Positions 1-8,904 of a DNA stretch of 64,000 nt are shown here, one piece after another. Source of the DNA: an uncultured Candidatus Melainabacteria bacterium (lineage in GTDB: Bacteria > Cyanobacteriota > Vampirovibrionia > Gastranaerophilales > Gastranaerophilaceae); contig CAKUTH010000001.1 of the NCBI GenBank assembly GCA_934691935.1, forward strand, positions 316,950-380,949, given 5' to 3'. Position 1 is the stretch's first letter. Each line of letters opens with the position of its first letter. The position numbers were made by a program, and so were the translations under genes. The notes below the pieces were generated by a model. The model had not been told where the DNA came from and did not search any database. It saw only the letters and a list, made by a program, of their open reading frames with translations.

Positions 1-1
1 A

Positions 2-223
2 GCAAAAGCTCGTAATGCAAGAATGATAGCTCTTACTAACTCAAAAGATGAAAAATTAAATGATTTATTTGAAAGCATTATTAGAATTCCTGACGTGCAA
101 GAGCTGTTTTCACCAATAATTGCAATGATTCCATTACAGTTGATAGCATATTATATTGCAGAATTCTTAGGCAAAGACGTTGACCAGCCAAGAAACCTTG
201 CAAAATCTGTTACGGTTGAATAA
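2..223 (+). CDS. glmS: Glutamine-fructose-6-phosphate aminotransferase, C-terminal end (partial)
   Basis: This is the last 73 residues of GlmS; the gene begins before the window and the open frame runs back to base 2. GlmS makes glucosamine-6-phosphate from fructose-6-phosphate and glutamine, the first committed step to UDP-GlcNAc for peptidoglycan and lipid A. The ending DVDQPRNLAKSVTVE is the highly conserved C-terminus of the isomerase (SIS) domain, preceded by PLQLIAYYIAEFLG. The next small gene starts two bases after the stop and is probably translationally coupled. Only the identity of the tail is seen; the glutaminase half is outside the window. Confidence 0.95.
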   Translation, partial: AKARNARMIALTNSKDEKLNDLFESIIRIPDVQELFSPIIAMIPLQLIAYYIAEFLGKDVDQPRNLAKSVTVE

Positions 224-225
224 AA

Positions 226-384
226 ATGATTAAATCAGAAACTATAAATATCAAAAAAATAGCAAATTTTGACAATTTGTATATTGAAAACGAGTTAAAA
301 AAACTGCACTCAAACATCGTCCGTTGGGCTTTAATTGAGGTTAATGACGATTTTTTAACAATAAGTTTATCTTACAATGCTTAA
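226..384 (+). CDS. Small conserved-looking protein, unknown function (52 aa)
   Basis: This 52-residue open frame starts with ATG two bases after the glmS stop and has no Shine-Dalgarno sequence of its own, so it would depend on coupling to glmS translation. The product is charged and soluble with no signal peptide, begins MIKSETINIKKIANF and ends LTISLSYNA. I do not recognise the family. The tight junction and normal codon use for this genome favour a real gene, but its length leaves room for doubt. Confidence 0.55.
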   Translation: MIKSETINIKKIANFDNLYIENELKKLHSNIVRWALIEVNDDFLTISLSYNA

Positions 385-402
385 TATATATTAAAACATA
401 AT

Positions 403-431
403 TTGATTTTAAAAGTTGTCTGATGTACACT
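403..431 (+). promoter_or_regulatory. Putative sigma70-type promoter of metK
   Basis: TTGATT at 403-408 and TACACT at 426-431 are separated by 17 bases. Transcription would start near 438, giving a leader of about 145 nt before metK that contains the palindromic element at 486-557. Confidence 0.55.
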
Positions 432-485
432 TTTTATTAGTACATTGTCGGGTCGGAATTAAAAACCTTACCGGCATTGAGTTCG

Positions 486-557
486 CCATTTTGAGGGACA
501 TACCCCCGAAGAATTTCAAATGTGTCGAGATTTTTCGCTAACAATCAAAATGACGGC
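486..557. repeat. Degenerate palindromic interspersed repeat in the metK leader
   Basis: CATTTTG at 487-493 pairs with CAAAATG at 546-552. Inside it, the GAAGAATTTC arm (508-517) faces GAGATTTTTC (527-536) around a short loop. The layout matches the widespread 'CATTCTGAG...GAAGAATCTC...GAGATTCTTC...CAGAATG' type of palindromic repeat. Related pieces occur at 43301, 53622, 53652 and 58902. It lies inside the metK 5' untranslated region and would fold in the mRNA. Confidence 0.6.
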
Positions 558-583
558 CAAAAACAAATTAAGGAGAATTTAAA

Positions 584-1852
584 ATGGCACAAAAGAACTT
601 TTTATTCACTTCCGAATCAGTTACGGAAGGACACCCAGACAAAGTTTGCGATCAGATTTCTGATGCAATCTTAGATGAATTTTTAACAAAGTACCCACAA
701 TCACGTGTTGCAGCTGAAACTACAGTAACTACAGGTATGGCACTTGTTTGTGGTGAAATTACATCTGACTGTTATGTTGACATTCCGTCAGTTGTTAGAA
801 GCACAATCAAAAACATCGGCTATACAGAAAGCGAAGGTGGCGGATTTGATTTCAACACTTGCGCAGTTTTGACAAGCATCGACGAACAATCTTGCGACAT
901 CGCAGGCGGTGTAAACAAAGCGTTTGAAACTCGCTCAAATAACGCTGACACTTCTGTTTCTGAAACAGAAAACATAGGTGCTGGTGACCAAGGTATTATG
1001 TTTGGTTACGCTTGTAACGAAACACCTGAATTGATGCCTTTACCAATCAGTCTTGCACACAAATTGTCATACAGACTTGCACAAGTTAGAAAACAAGGCA
1101 TTTTGTCATATCTTAGACCAGACGGCAAATCTCAAGTTACTGTTGAATACGTTGATGGAAAACCTTCAAGAATTCACACTGTATTGATTTCTACACAACA
1201 CGACGACATTATTGACGGAACTTCTGACAACGCTCAAATTCAAGCTAAAATAAGAGAAGATATTAAAAAATATGTAATTGATTATGTATTTGAAAGCGAA
1301 TCAATAAAACTTGATGCAGATACAATTATCCTTGTAAACCCATCAGGACGTTTTGTTGTAGGTGGTCCACAAGGCGATGCTGGTTTAACTGGACGTAAAA
1401 TCATCGTTGATACTTACGGTGGCTACTCTCGTCACGGTGGCGGAGCTTTCTCTGGAAAAGATCCAACAAAAGTTGACAGATCAGCAGCTTACGCATCACG
1501 TTATGTTGCTAAAAACATCGTAGCTTCTGGCTTGGCTGAAAAATGCGAAATCGAATTGGCTTACGCTATCGGTGTTGCTGAACCTATTTCAATCATGGTT
1601 GATACATTTGGAACTGGTAAAATTTCTGATGAAGAAATTTCTAAACTTGTTTCTAAAAACTTTGATTTAAGACCAGCGGCAATTATCAAAGACTTCGATT
1701 TGCGTAACTTGCCAGCTAAAAACGGTGGTAAATTCTACCAATTGTTAGCTGCTTACGGTCACATGGGCAGAACTGATATTGATGTACCTTGGGAACACAC
1801 TGACAAGGCTGAAACATTGAAATCTCAAGCCTGCTCACTTGCTCAAGCATAA
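584..1852 (+). CDS. metK: S-adenosylmethionine synthase
   Basis: Makes S-adenosylmethionine from ATP and methionine in the cytoplasm. Signatures are GHPDKVCDQISDAI (residues 16-29), the GAGDQG loop (132-137) and GGGAFSGKDPTKVDRSAAY in the C-terminal third. At 422 aa it is longer than the roughly 384 aa enterobacterial enzyme; cyanobacterial MetK proteins are similarly long, in line with the proposed affiliation. The start is fixed by AAGGAG eight bases upstream. It is monocistronic: its own promoter lies at 403-431 and a strong terminator at 1875-1907 faces rsmG. The 145-nt leader does not match a SAM riboswitch I know. Confidence 0.97.
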   Translation: MAQKNFLFTSESVTEGHPDKVCDQISDAILDEFLTKYPQSRVAAETTVTTGMALVCGEITSDCYVDIPSVVRSTIKNIGYTESEGGGFDFNTCAVLTSIDEQSCDIAGGVNKAFETRSNNADTSVSETENIGAGDQGIMFGYACNETPELMPLPISLAHKLSYRLAQVRKQGILSYLRPDGKSQVTVEYVDGKPSRIHTVLISTQHDDIIDGTSDNAQIQAKIREDIKKYVIDYVFESESIKLDADTIILVNPSGRFVVGGPQGDAGLTGRKIIVDTYGGYSRHGGGAFSGKDPTKVDRSAAYASRYVAKNIVASGLAEKCEIELAYAIGVAEPISIMVDTFGTGKISDEEISKLVSKNFDLRPAAIIKDFDLRNLPAKNGGKFYQLLAAYGHMGRTDIDVPWEHTDKAETLKSQACSLAQA

Positions 1853-1874
1853 TCGCGAATAATATACAAAAAAA

Positions 1875-1907
1875 AATAAGAGAGATTAACTTCTCTCTTA
1901 TTTTTTT
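1875..1907. terminator. Bidirectional rho-independent terminator (metK / rsmG)
   Basis: A perfect 10-bp stem (AATAAGAGAG at 1875-1884 with CTCTCTTATT at 1893-1902) has an 8-nt loop, an A-run before it and a T-run after it. It can serve both convergent genes and overlaps the rsmG stop region. Confidence 0.9.
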
Positions 1908-2494
1908 ATTACAATCAAATTCCTTACAAAATTTTCTTCTAACGGCAAATTATATTCAATAACATCAATAATTTCTGCTTTATATTTTTTCAAAATATTT
2001 TTTGCATCGTTAATTTCTTCTTGCGTTTTAATCGACTTGTATGCAACAAAATATCCGCCATTTTTCAACAAAGGTAGGGCATAATTTGCGATTTTATCAA
2101 GTTTTGCAACTGCACGAGATGTTATTATATCAAATTTATCTTTTATATTCTCCGCCCTATCACAAATTGTATGAAGGTTTTTAATACCTAATTCAGCCTT
2201 CATGTTTTCTATCGCGTTAATCTTTTTGCGAATACTATCAAGTGCAAAAACTTCAACATTTTTGTATTGCAATGCTATTGGAACAGACGGAAATCCGCCA
2301 CCAGTACCAATATCCAACAGAGTCACGCCGTTAGAAAATTCCTTAAAATATTTTTCAAAAAACTTTTCGATTGCAAGGCTATCAAAAATATGTTTTTCCC
2401 ACAAATATTTTTCATCATTTTTTGAAATTAAATTTAATTTGGAATTTTGGTCTAAAAAGACATCTATGTACTTTGCAAAATCTTTTTTATTCAT
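1898..2494 (-). CDS. rsmG: 16S rRNA (guanine-527 N7)-methyltransferase
   Basis: RsmG (GidB) methylates N7 of G527 in 16S rRNA using SAM. The SAM-binding motif LLDIGTGGGFPSVPIAL lies near residues 59-75, followed by the acidic FALDSIRKK strand and the ITSRAVAKL segment typical of this family. At 198 aa it has near-normal length. Its ATG overlaps the stop of the upstream TPR/ATPase gene by 8 bases (ATGAATAA), so the two are probably one transcript with coupled translation. Confidence 0.93.
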   Translation of the reverse strand: MNKKDFAKYIDVFLDQNSKLNLISKNDEKYLWEKHIFDSLAIEKFFEKYFKEFSNGVTLLDIGTGGGFPSVPIALQYKNVEVFALDSIRKKINAIENMKAELGIKNLHTICDRAENIKDKFDIITSRAVAKLDKIANYALPLLKNGGYFVAYKSIKTQEEINDAKNILKKYKAEIIDVIEYNLPLEENFVRNLIVIKK

Positions 2495-4793
2495 TGTAAA
2501 CCTTCAATATATCGTCAATTCTTACCTGTATTTTATCAATATTCTCTTTGTTAAAATCGTTTTGAGCAAACTTTTGAGCCTCTTTGAATAGTGATAACGC
2601 CGTTTTGTAATCTTTTTGCTTTGCATACAAATCTCCGAGCGCAATATCGGCAGACATTATATAAAACGGCTCATTAAGTTCTAATGCGCATTTTTTTGCA
2701 CGTTGTAAGTATGTTAGAGCATTATTTTTATTAATTTGTGCAAGTTTCATTGACGACACATAAATTCCGTTATAATTTTTCGTCATTTCATCCAGCCTTA
2801 AACTTTCATTAAGGTATTTTACCGCCAAATCAGGCTTTCCATCCTCATCATAAATCGTCGCTAAATTTGTGATTGCAGATGACAAATTCATATTGATTTT
2901 TACATCCTGAGAGGTTTCTACACACTTTTTGTAATATTTAACCGCTTCTTCTACATCACCAGCTTCATCTTTATTCACTGCATACTTAAAATAAAGTTCG
3001 GCAAGAACAGATTTTTCTATACCAAAAGTCGATTGCGGAAGTTCTATATTCATGCCAGTAATCGATGCTTGCAACAACTTAGCTTTAGTGCGCAAATTCA
3101 ACGAAATTCCATCTGCCAAAACTTCCTTTATAAGTTTCTCTGCTTTTTCATTCTTAAATGTTATGTAGAAAATATTTGCGATTTCATATTTGTACTCATT
3201 AATTTTTTCAATATCGCCAGTTGATACATAAAATTCTACAGCTAATTCAAAGTATTTTTGGGCATTAAACCAATCCGACATTTTTTTGAAATTTTGTGCC
3301 AAACTTGAATATAATGTAGGCAAGAATGTGTAATAATCGTCATCATTATTGAGCGTCAAGGCTTTTTGATAAACCATGACAGCCTTAAGATATTCAAAAT
3401 TTTGTTCCTCTTTTTTGGCTAAATTAATCAAATCAACCAAAGATAGGTCTTTAATTTCTTCTAACGCCTGCGATTTTTTATCAGAAACATCCACAAACTT
3501 GTTTATTGAACTTGCAATTTTATTCATTATCGCCATTTCATCAGCTTCTGTTTCAAAAACGAACGAGATATTTTTGATTTGTTCTTCTTTTTCCTGAATT
3601 GTTGCAGGAGCTTGTTGAACAACAATTTCTGGCTCAATTTGTTTTATGTTTTTATTGATAAACACAGGTTTTTGCGGGATATAAAGGCTATGATATTCTA
3701 TTTCCCTGCGCATTGTCTGTCTTGAAATTATCAAATCACGTTCCAGAGGTTTGAGCGGTAATTGAGTATTATATAAATCCACACAACTTTTGTGAATTTT
3801 TATGGCTATATTTTCAGCTATAGAGTTTTCTGCAATAACTTTAAAATAATCTTGCAAATACAGCATTGCCCCTTCTCTTGTTAAAATTAAATTATCAACA
3901 AAAAAAGCAATCCTATCAGCATCATAAAGATGCAGAGCTTGTAAAAGTTTTACATTTACAGGGTGTCGCATAATCGTCAAAAACCTGAACAAGTGACCAC
4001 TTACAGGATCGACAAGAGATAGTGCTTCTCTTATAATAAAATCATTAAATGTTTGAAAACTTTTCGTATAACCTGACATAAATTCTGCAAGTGTGAGTTT
4101 TCTAAGTTGCATGATTTTTAAAGATAATGTGGTATAAAACCAGTAACCCCTCGTGTATTTATACAATTCATCAGATAATGGACCAATTTGTTTGAACCCT
4201 TCTTCTCTTAAATATTTTTCAAAAAGTCCCTTTTCCAACGCTCTTATAGAAACTTTTTCGTATAACTGTTTAAAATCATTATAATCAAACTTTCTTGAAA
4301 TAATTATTATCTTAATTTTTGGATTTTTAGACAAATGATACAAAAAATCCAATATATCAATTTTATAATCCTTTAATACTTGTTCAAACGAATTAATAAC
4401 AATTAATACAGGCTTGTCGATTGATTCAAAATACGCATTAATTTTTTGCGTAAAATTTTCGGACTTTGCTTTTGGATGTTGAATAACACCTTGAGCTGTC
4501 AATCTCTTGAAATTATCAAAAAATCCTAACAACACGTCATCTAAAATTGTTGTTTCAAAACAATTATATTTCAGAGTAATAACATCATCTTTCAAAAAAG
4601 AAAGAGCTTGATTTACGACATGAACCTTACCAGTCCCCATAAATCCGTTTACAAGCAACAGTGGTATAGAAGAATTTAAAAACGCGAAGATTTCTTCTAT
4701 CTTATCAACATTGTTCTCTATTAAAATAGGATTAATGCCAATATCTTGTTTTAATATTTCTTTTTTATCAGCAATCTCTTTTATGAATTCCAT
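2487..4793 (-). CDS. P-loop ATPase-like protein with C-terminal TPR repeats
   Basis: A 768-aa soluble protein of unknown role. The N-terminal third looks like an AAA/STAND-type nucleotide-binding module: Walker-A-like GFMGTGKV (residues 50-57), Walker-B-like VLIVINSFEQV (129-139) and a sensor-1-like strand KIIIISRKF. The Walker lysine is kept, but the following Ser/Thr is Val and the Walker B Asp is Asn, so hydrolysis may be weak or lost. The C-terminal half (about 450-768) is a run of TPR helices (for example EAVKYYKKCVETSQD and LAVKYLNESLRLDEM), suggesting protein-protein scaffolding. It is cotranscribed with rsmG. Function not inferred. Confidence 0.8.
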   Translation of the reverse strand: MEFIKEIADKKEILKQDIGINPILIENNVDKIEEIFAFLNSSIPLLLVNGFMGTGKVHVVNQALSFLKDDVITLKYNCFETTILDDVLLGFFDNFKRLTAQGVIQHPKAKSENFTQKINAYFESIDKPVLIVINSFEQVLKDYKIDILDFLYHLSKNPKIKIIIISRKFDYNDFKQLYEKVSIRALEKGLFEKYLREEGFKQIGPLSDELYKYTRGYWFYTTLSLKIMQLRKLTLAEFMSGYTKSFQTFNDFIIREALSLVDPVSGHLFRFLTIMRHPVNVKLLQALHLYDADRIAFFVDNLILTREGAMLYLQDYFKVIAENSIAENIAIKIHKSCVDLYNTQLPLKPLERDLIISRQTMRREIEYHSLYIPQKPVFINKNIKQIEPEIVVQQAPATIQEKEEQIKNISFVFETEADEMAIMNKIASSINKFVDVSDKKSQALEEIKDLSLVDLINLAKKEEQNFEYLKAVMVYQKALTLNNDDDYYTFLPTLYSSLAQNFKKMSDWFNAQKYFELAVEFYVSTGDIEKINEYKYEIANIFYITFKNEKAEKLIKEVLADGISLNLRTKAKLLQASITGMNIELPQSTFGIEKSVLAELYFKYAVNKDEAGDVEEAVKYYKKCVETSQDVKINMNLSSAITNLATIYDEDGKPDLAVKYLNESLRLDEMTKNYNGIYVSSMKLAQINKNNALTYLQRAKKCALELNEPFYIMSADIALGDLYAKQKDYKTALSLFKEAQKFAQNDFNKENIDKIQVRIDDILKVYNE

Positions 4794-4822
4794 AAAGCTA
4801 TATTAATAGATTTCTTAAAATT

Positions 4823-4851
4823 TTGCAAATCGAATATTTTTATAGTACACT
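4823..4851 (+). promoter_or_regulatory. Putative promoter of the envelope operon
   Basis: TTGCAA (4823-4828) and TACACT (4846-4851) are separated by 17 bases. A GGGG Shine-Dalgarno sequence (4861-4864) precedes the small gene at 4871. It is the likely start of the transcript that runs through the peptidase, the LptD-like gene and the aldolase. Confidence 0.5.
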
Positions 4852-4870
4852 GAGAATAAAGGGGAAATGT

Positions 4871-4975
4871 ATGGAATTTTTCAGAAAACATCAAAAAATC
4901 ATAGTCGCAATAATGGGAATTACGTTCATTGCGTGGACTGTAGGGCTTATGTTGTTGCCTCTTATTTTTAACTAA
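4871..4975 (+). CDS. Small single-span membrane protein (34 aa)
   Basis: A 34-codon frame with a good ribosome-binding site (GGGGAAA). The product has a short basic start (MEFFRKHQK) and one hydrophobic helix, IIVAIMGITFIAWTVGLMLL, so it should sit in the inner membrane. The basic start followed by a helix resembles the N-terminal anchor of PpiD/SurA-like proteins, but no chaperone domain follows. It opens the envelope operon, 15 bases before the M23 peptidase gene. Confidence 0.6.
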   Translation: MEFFRKHQKIIVAIMGITFIAWTVGLMLLPLIFN

Positions 4976-4990
4976 CTTTATAGGTAAATT

Positions 4991-6109
4991 ATGAATAAAT
5001 TCATAAAAAAATTATTTATAGTTGCACTTTGCTTGTTAATTTCGGCGACAAGCCAGTTTGCCAGCGCAAATCAACTTAATGTGATTAAGCAAAAACAAAG
5101 AGTTACACAAGAAAAAATCAAACGCCTTAAACATCTTGAAAACGCTGAAAAAAGCAAACTTTCTAAAAACCAAAGAAAACTAGAACAAGCATCTAGCAGC
5201 TTACAGACTTCGCAAAAACAATATTCCTCTTTGGAATCTCAAATCGCGCAATTAGAAAGAGATTTAAACTCGGCAGTTACAGAATATAACACATCTAATG
5301 TTCAAATGCGTAAAAGAATTCGACAAGTTTACAAAAATCAACGCACAGGCATGTTTGAACTTATTTTTACAGCAAAAGATTTGAACGCATTGCTGGACGT
5401 TGTTTATTTTGAAAAAATCGTATTGAAAAAAGATTACGCAAGAATAATGGCTGTGAAAGCTAAATCTCAAAAAATTGCGATGATGAAACGCGATATGCAA
5501 AATAAAAAACTTGCTCTCGCACAATCAATTGAAAATATAAACTCGCAACAAAAAAATATAAAATATGCTATTGCTCAAAACCAAAGCATGATTAACAAAT
5601 ACAAAACTGATAGAAAAACGTACGAACAAGCAGAAAGAGAGCTTGCACGACAATCTGCCAATATTCAAAGCATGCTGGCACACAGCCGTGGTGACAATTC
5701 CATAAGAGTCACATCAGCAGGTTTTTTACGTCCAATTAGCGGACGTATCACATCACCGTTTGGCTGGAGAACTCACCCTATTTTTAACAGCAGAACTTTT
5801 CACTCAGGTGTTGATATTGCTGGCCCTAACAGAGGAAGTATAAGAGCTTCTAATGAAGGTAAGGTAATTTATTCAGGCTGGTACGGCGGTTACGGTAAAG
5901 TTGTAATTTTGGATCACGGTACAGTGAACGGCAAACCAACATCTACACTTTACGCTCACATGTCATCAACAAAAGTCAGCCAAGGACAATATGTAAAGAA
6001 AGGCGATGTAATAGGGTATGAAGGAACGACAGGCTACAGCACAGGCCCTCACGTACACTTTGAAGTCAGAATTAATGGCAAACCAAATAATCCGTTGAAC
6101 TATATTTAA
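4991..6109 (+). CDS. Murein hydrolase activator EnvC-like, M23 peptidase
   Basis: A secreted or periplasmic cell-wall protein. Residues 1-26 are a signal peptide (cleavage after SQFASA). Residues about 30-230 are a long coiled coil, as in EnvC/NlpD-type amidase activators. The C-terminal ~120 residues are an M23 (LytM) domain with zinc ligands visible as HSGVDIA (H, D), the catalytic YAHMS histidine and HVHFEV. The zinc and catalytic motifs look intact, so unlike E. coli EnvC it may itself be an endopeptidase. The next gene, an LptD-like outer-membrane protein, starts 12 bases downstream. Confidence 0.9.
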   Translation: MNKFIKKLFIVALCLLISATSQFASANQLNVIKQKQRVTQEKIKRLKHLENAEKSKLSKNQRKLEQASSSLQTSQKQYSSLESQIAQLERDLNSAVTEYNTSNVQMRKRIRQVYKNQRTGMFELIFTAKDLNALLDVVYFEKIVLKKDYARIMAVKAKSQKIAMMKRDMQNKKLALAQSIENINSQQKNIKYAIAQNQSMINKYKTDRKTYEQAERELARQSANIQSMLAHSRGDNSIRVTSAGFLRPISGRITSPFGWRTHPIFNSRTFHSGVDIAGPNRGSIRASNEGKVIYSGWYGGYGKVVILDHGTVNGKPTSTLYAHMSSTKVSQGQYVKKGDVIGYEGTTGYSTGPHVHFEVRINGKPNNPLNYI

Positions 6110-6121
6110 GAAGGTTAGAAT

Positions 6122-8248
6122 TTGAAAAAGCATTTACTTATAACAGCATTAATATTAACAGTTTCCGCCAATTGCTCAATTGCGGAAGGTTTACCAAGCC
6201 CTACTCCAGAGCTTGACAGATTTGAAGAACAATTTTATGAAGCACCTTCTACGCCAGCACCAGAAGTTAACGTTGTTGAAGGAAGTATCGCCAAACCCAT
6301 AAAAACAATGCCTCTTTTCAAGAAAACTAGAATTAAAGTTACTAACTATTTAAGAGAACGCGATTACAACAAGGCTCAAAAACTTTTAGAAAAAGAAAAG
6401 AAACTCCAAAATAGTGACGACACAGTTAAAAACGAAGTAGAAGAAGCTGAAATTCAAACAACTGAGAATACTCAAGAATTGCAAGGCGGAGTAAGCCAAC
6501 AAGTTACGACAAACAACGTTCAACTTGATGCTGATGTAATTGATTACGATGAAAAAACAATGGATTTGATTGCGACAGGCTCTCCTGTTTTGACGTTCCC
6601 AGCACAAGGCACAACTATAAAAGCTGAAAAAATTATTTATAACACAGCATCAAACACATTAAAAGCATCTAAAGAAGTTGAAATAATTAAAAACGGACAT
6701 AGCGTTTTTGGGGAAGACCTTGATGTAAATTTAAACGAAGAAAATGCGATATTAAATAATGTAGAAACGAAATTATCATTCTTGACCGTTAACTCAAGAA
6801 AAGCTGAAATGAACGAAGATTTAATCACTCTTTATGACGGCAAAATGGTTTCCAAAGATAAATACATTCTTAGTTTCCATACCAAAATGGTTGGTGGCGA
6901 TCGTTTCGGTAGCATGTTTGTAAACGAAGAAGATAAGGTATATCTCTCTGATGAAATAGGTGACACTGCAATCACAATAAAAGCAAAAGATGTTATTGTT
7001 GATGCGAAGAAAAACACTGATACGATTACATTAAAAAAAGCTCGCTTTTTCTATGATGATTTCAAACTCTTTACACTAAAAACTTTAAAACTTCATACTA
7101 ACAAAAACCAAGAATATTTCGAAGGTAATTACCCAGAATTCGGTTCTCGTGGTAAGTTCGGGATGTTCTTAGGCCCTGGTTACACATTTGATACACCATT
7201 GCAAAACGGTTCAACATTAAAACTTATTCCCATTGTAAACAAAAAAAGTAACTGGGGTATCGGTGGATTTTTGAAATATCGTAGCGGAACGAACTTTACA
7301 GATTTTGGTTACGCAACTGGCTCAAGCATGGTGTTCTTGAGAGGTAAACAACTTTTAGACGACAAATTGTTTATGCAGTACGGTATCAATTCATATATGG
7401 ATGAATGGTTCTTAGGTCGAAGAATGGCAAAATATGATGCTGAATTGGTGTACGAGGACAAAGGAATAATTCCATCTTCTATCGGGGACGGATTAGATTT
7501 GAACTTTAGACACCGTTTTGGTTTCGGTTATATGCATAACAGTGATTTTAACAGATATGGAGAATCGCTCGATGCCGCAAATATTGGTACAACTAGAACC
7601 AGATATATGGCTGAAGCTGCACAAAATTTATACAAATATGAGGATAAAGAAAATCGTAAAGCCTTAGTTTTGTCCATGGTAATGCAAGGCAGTGCCGCAT
7701 TATACGGAACAGGCGATACACAATTTATTGGTAGAATTGGTCCTAGATTACACACTCAATACAAATACTGGATGCAAGATATTGCATACTTTGCATCAGC
7801 GTACCAAGACAATACTCCATTAAAAGTTTACGATACGTATAGATATGGTCATGGTTGTATAAATATCCGTGAAGCATTACGTTTGAACAAATATGTTTCA
7901 TTGGCATGGTCTGGCACAATTAACGTTACAGGCGATTCTCCAAACGGAAAACCATTCCAAGAATGTACGTTCTTAGTATCGTTAGGTCCTGATGATTTCA
8001 AGATAAACCTTGGATATGACTGGGTTCGTGAACACACATATTTTGGTATAGCAATTGCGATGAATACCAAAGGCTCTGGTATTGAATATGAAAAATTGGT
8101 AATCAAACACCCTGAACGCCTAGCAAAAAGCGATGAAGAAGATGTTGAATTGAAAGTTTTTGACGGTAGCGATGTTCAAGCTAAACCTAAAAAAATGATG
8201 TATGCAGAAGTTATTGATATTGAAGATCCAGATAGGGAAGAATTATAA
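6122..8248 (+). CDS. LptD/OstA-like LPS-assembly outer membrane protein
   Basis: A 708-aa exported protein with signal peptide MKKHLLITALILTVSANCSIA. Residues about 130-260 are an OstA/LptA-type beta-jellyroll (LDADVIDYDEKTMDLIATG and the ASNTLKASKEVEIIKNG repeat). The remainder is rich in alternating aromatic strands, consistent with a beta-barrel like LptD, which inserts LPS into the outer leaflet. The start is TTG preceded by AGAAGG. The stop overlaps the aldolase ATG (TAATG). The barrel part is divergent, so the LptD assignment rests on the OstA domain and on lpxI/lpxB nearby. Confidence 0.8.
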   Translation: MKKHLLITALILTVSANCSIAEGLPSPTPELDRFEEQFYEAPSTPAPEVNVVEGSIAKPIKTMPLFKKTRIKVTNYLRERDYNKAQKLLEKEKKLQNSDDTVKNEVEEAEIQTTENTQELQGGVSQQVTTNNVQLDADVIDYDEKTMDLIATGSPVLTFPAQGTTIKAEKIIYNTASNTLKASKEVEIIKNGHSVFGEDLDVNLNEENAILNNVETKLSFLTVNSRKAEMNEDLITLYDGKMVSKDKYILSFHTKMVGGDRFGSMFVNEEDKVYLSDEIGDTAITIKAKDVIVDAKKNTDTITLKKARFFYDDFKLFTLKTLKLHTNKNQEYFEGNYPEFGSRGKFGMFLGPGYTFDTPLQNGSTLKLIPIVNKKSNWGIGGFLKYRSGTNFTDFGYATGSSMVFLRGKQLLDDKLFMQYGINSYMDEWFLGRRMAKYDAELVYEDKGIIPSSIGDGLDLNFRHRFGFGYMHNSDFNRYGESLDAANIGTTRTRYMAEAAQNLYKYEDKENRKALVLSMVMQGSAALYGTGDTQFIGRIGPRLHTQYKYWMQDIAYFASAYQDNTPLKVYDTYRYGHGCINIREALRLNKYVSLAWSGTINVTGDSPNGKPFQECTFLVSLGPDDFKINLGYDWVREHTYFGIAIAMNTKGSGIEYEKLVIKHPERLAKSDEEDVELKVFDGSDVQAKPKKMMYAEVIDIEDPDREEL

Positions 8249-8874
8249 TGCTTGAAGATTTAAAACGCGAAATTATTGAATATGGCAAACTCGCAGGAGA
8301 AAAGAATTTTACTCCAGGGTATTCTGGTAATTTTTCTGCAAGATATGAAGATAAAATTCTAATCACTTCGTCTGGTTCTGCAAACGGCTATCTGAGCGAG
8401 GATGAGCTCGTATTAATGGATTTCGACGGAAATTTGTTAGAAGGCAATAAAAAACCATCATCGGAGAAAATGTTGCATGCTGAATTTTACAAACAAAGAC
8501 CAGACGTAAATTACATAATTCATGTACATTCTCCATTTTTAAGTTCTTTTGCCTGCTGTCACATTCCGCTTGATGAACCAATTATGGCAGAAAACGTTTT
8601 TTATTTTGGACAAATTCCATTGGCTGAGTACGGTTTGCCATCATCAATGGATTTGGTTGAAAAAACATCAAAATATTTTAAAGATTATGACGCTGTACTA
8701 ATGGCAAACCACGGATTTATAGTTGGAGATAAAACCATAAAAGATGCGTTTTTAAAACTTGAACTAGCAGAAAGCTACGCACAAGTTGTGATTAATACAA
8801 AACTTTTGGGCGGTGCAGTTTTGTTTAATCAATCAGAAGTTGATGAAATTAATTCATTAAAGAAAAAGTTGTGA
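8248..8874 (+). CDS. Class II aldolase/adducin family protein
   Basis: A 208-aa cytoplasmic zinc enzyme of the fuculose-phosphate aldolase / methylthioribulose-phosphate dehydratase superfamily. Visible features are the N-terminal GYSGNFSARYEDKILITSSG phosphate-binding segment, SSEKMLHAEFYKQRP, and the metal ligands HVHSPF and ANHGFIVG. The substrate cannot be told from sequence. It is translationally coupled to the LptD-like gene (TAATG) and sits just before lpxI, so a role in sugar supply for the envelope is possible but unproven. Confidence 0.88.
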   Translation: MLEDLKREIIEYGKLAGEKNFTPGYSGNFSARYEDKILITSSGSANGYLSEDELVLMDFDGNLLEGNKKPSSEKMLHAEFYKQRPDVNYIIHVHSPFLSSFACCHIPLDEPIMAENVFYFGQIPLAEYGLPSSMDLVEKTSKYFKDYDAVLMANHGFIVGDKTIKDAFLKLELAESYAQVVINTKLLGGAVLFNQSEVDEINSLKKKL

Positions 8875-8880
8875 TATAAT
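8872..8880 (+). promoter_or_regulatory. Extended -10 promoter candidate for lpxI
   Basis: TGATATAAT (TG at 8872-8873, TATAAT at 8875-8880) overlaps the aldolase stop codon, with only a weak -35. It could give lpxI/lpxB their own transcript. AGAGGA precedes the lpxI ATG. Confidence 0.4.
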
Positions 8881-8904
8881 TATTACAGATAAAAGAGGAA
8901 AAAT

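Noticed and set aside
432..583. SAM riboswitch upstream of metK
   Set aside because: The leader has hairpins, but none of the SAM-I, SAM-II, SAM-III or SAM-IV core sequences that I know. Most of the structure is explained by a palindromic interspersed repeat at 486-557.
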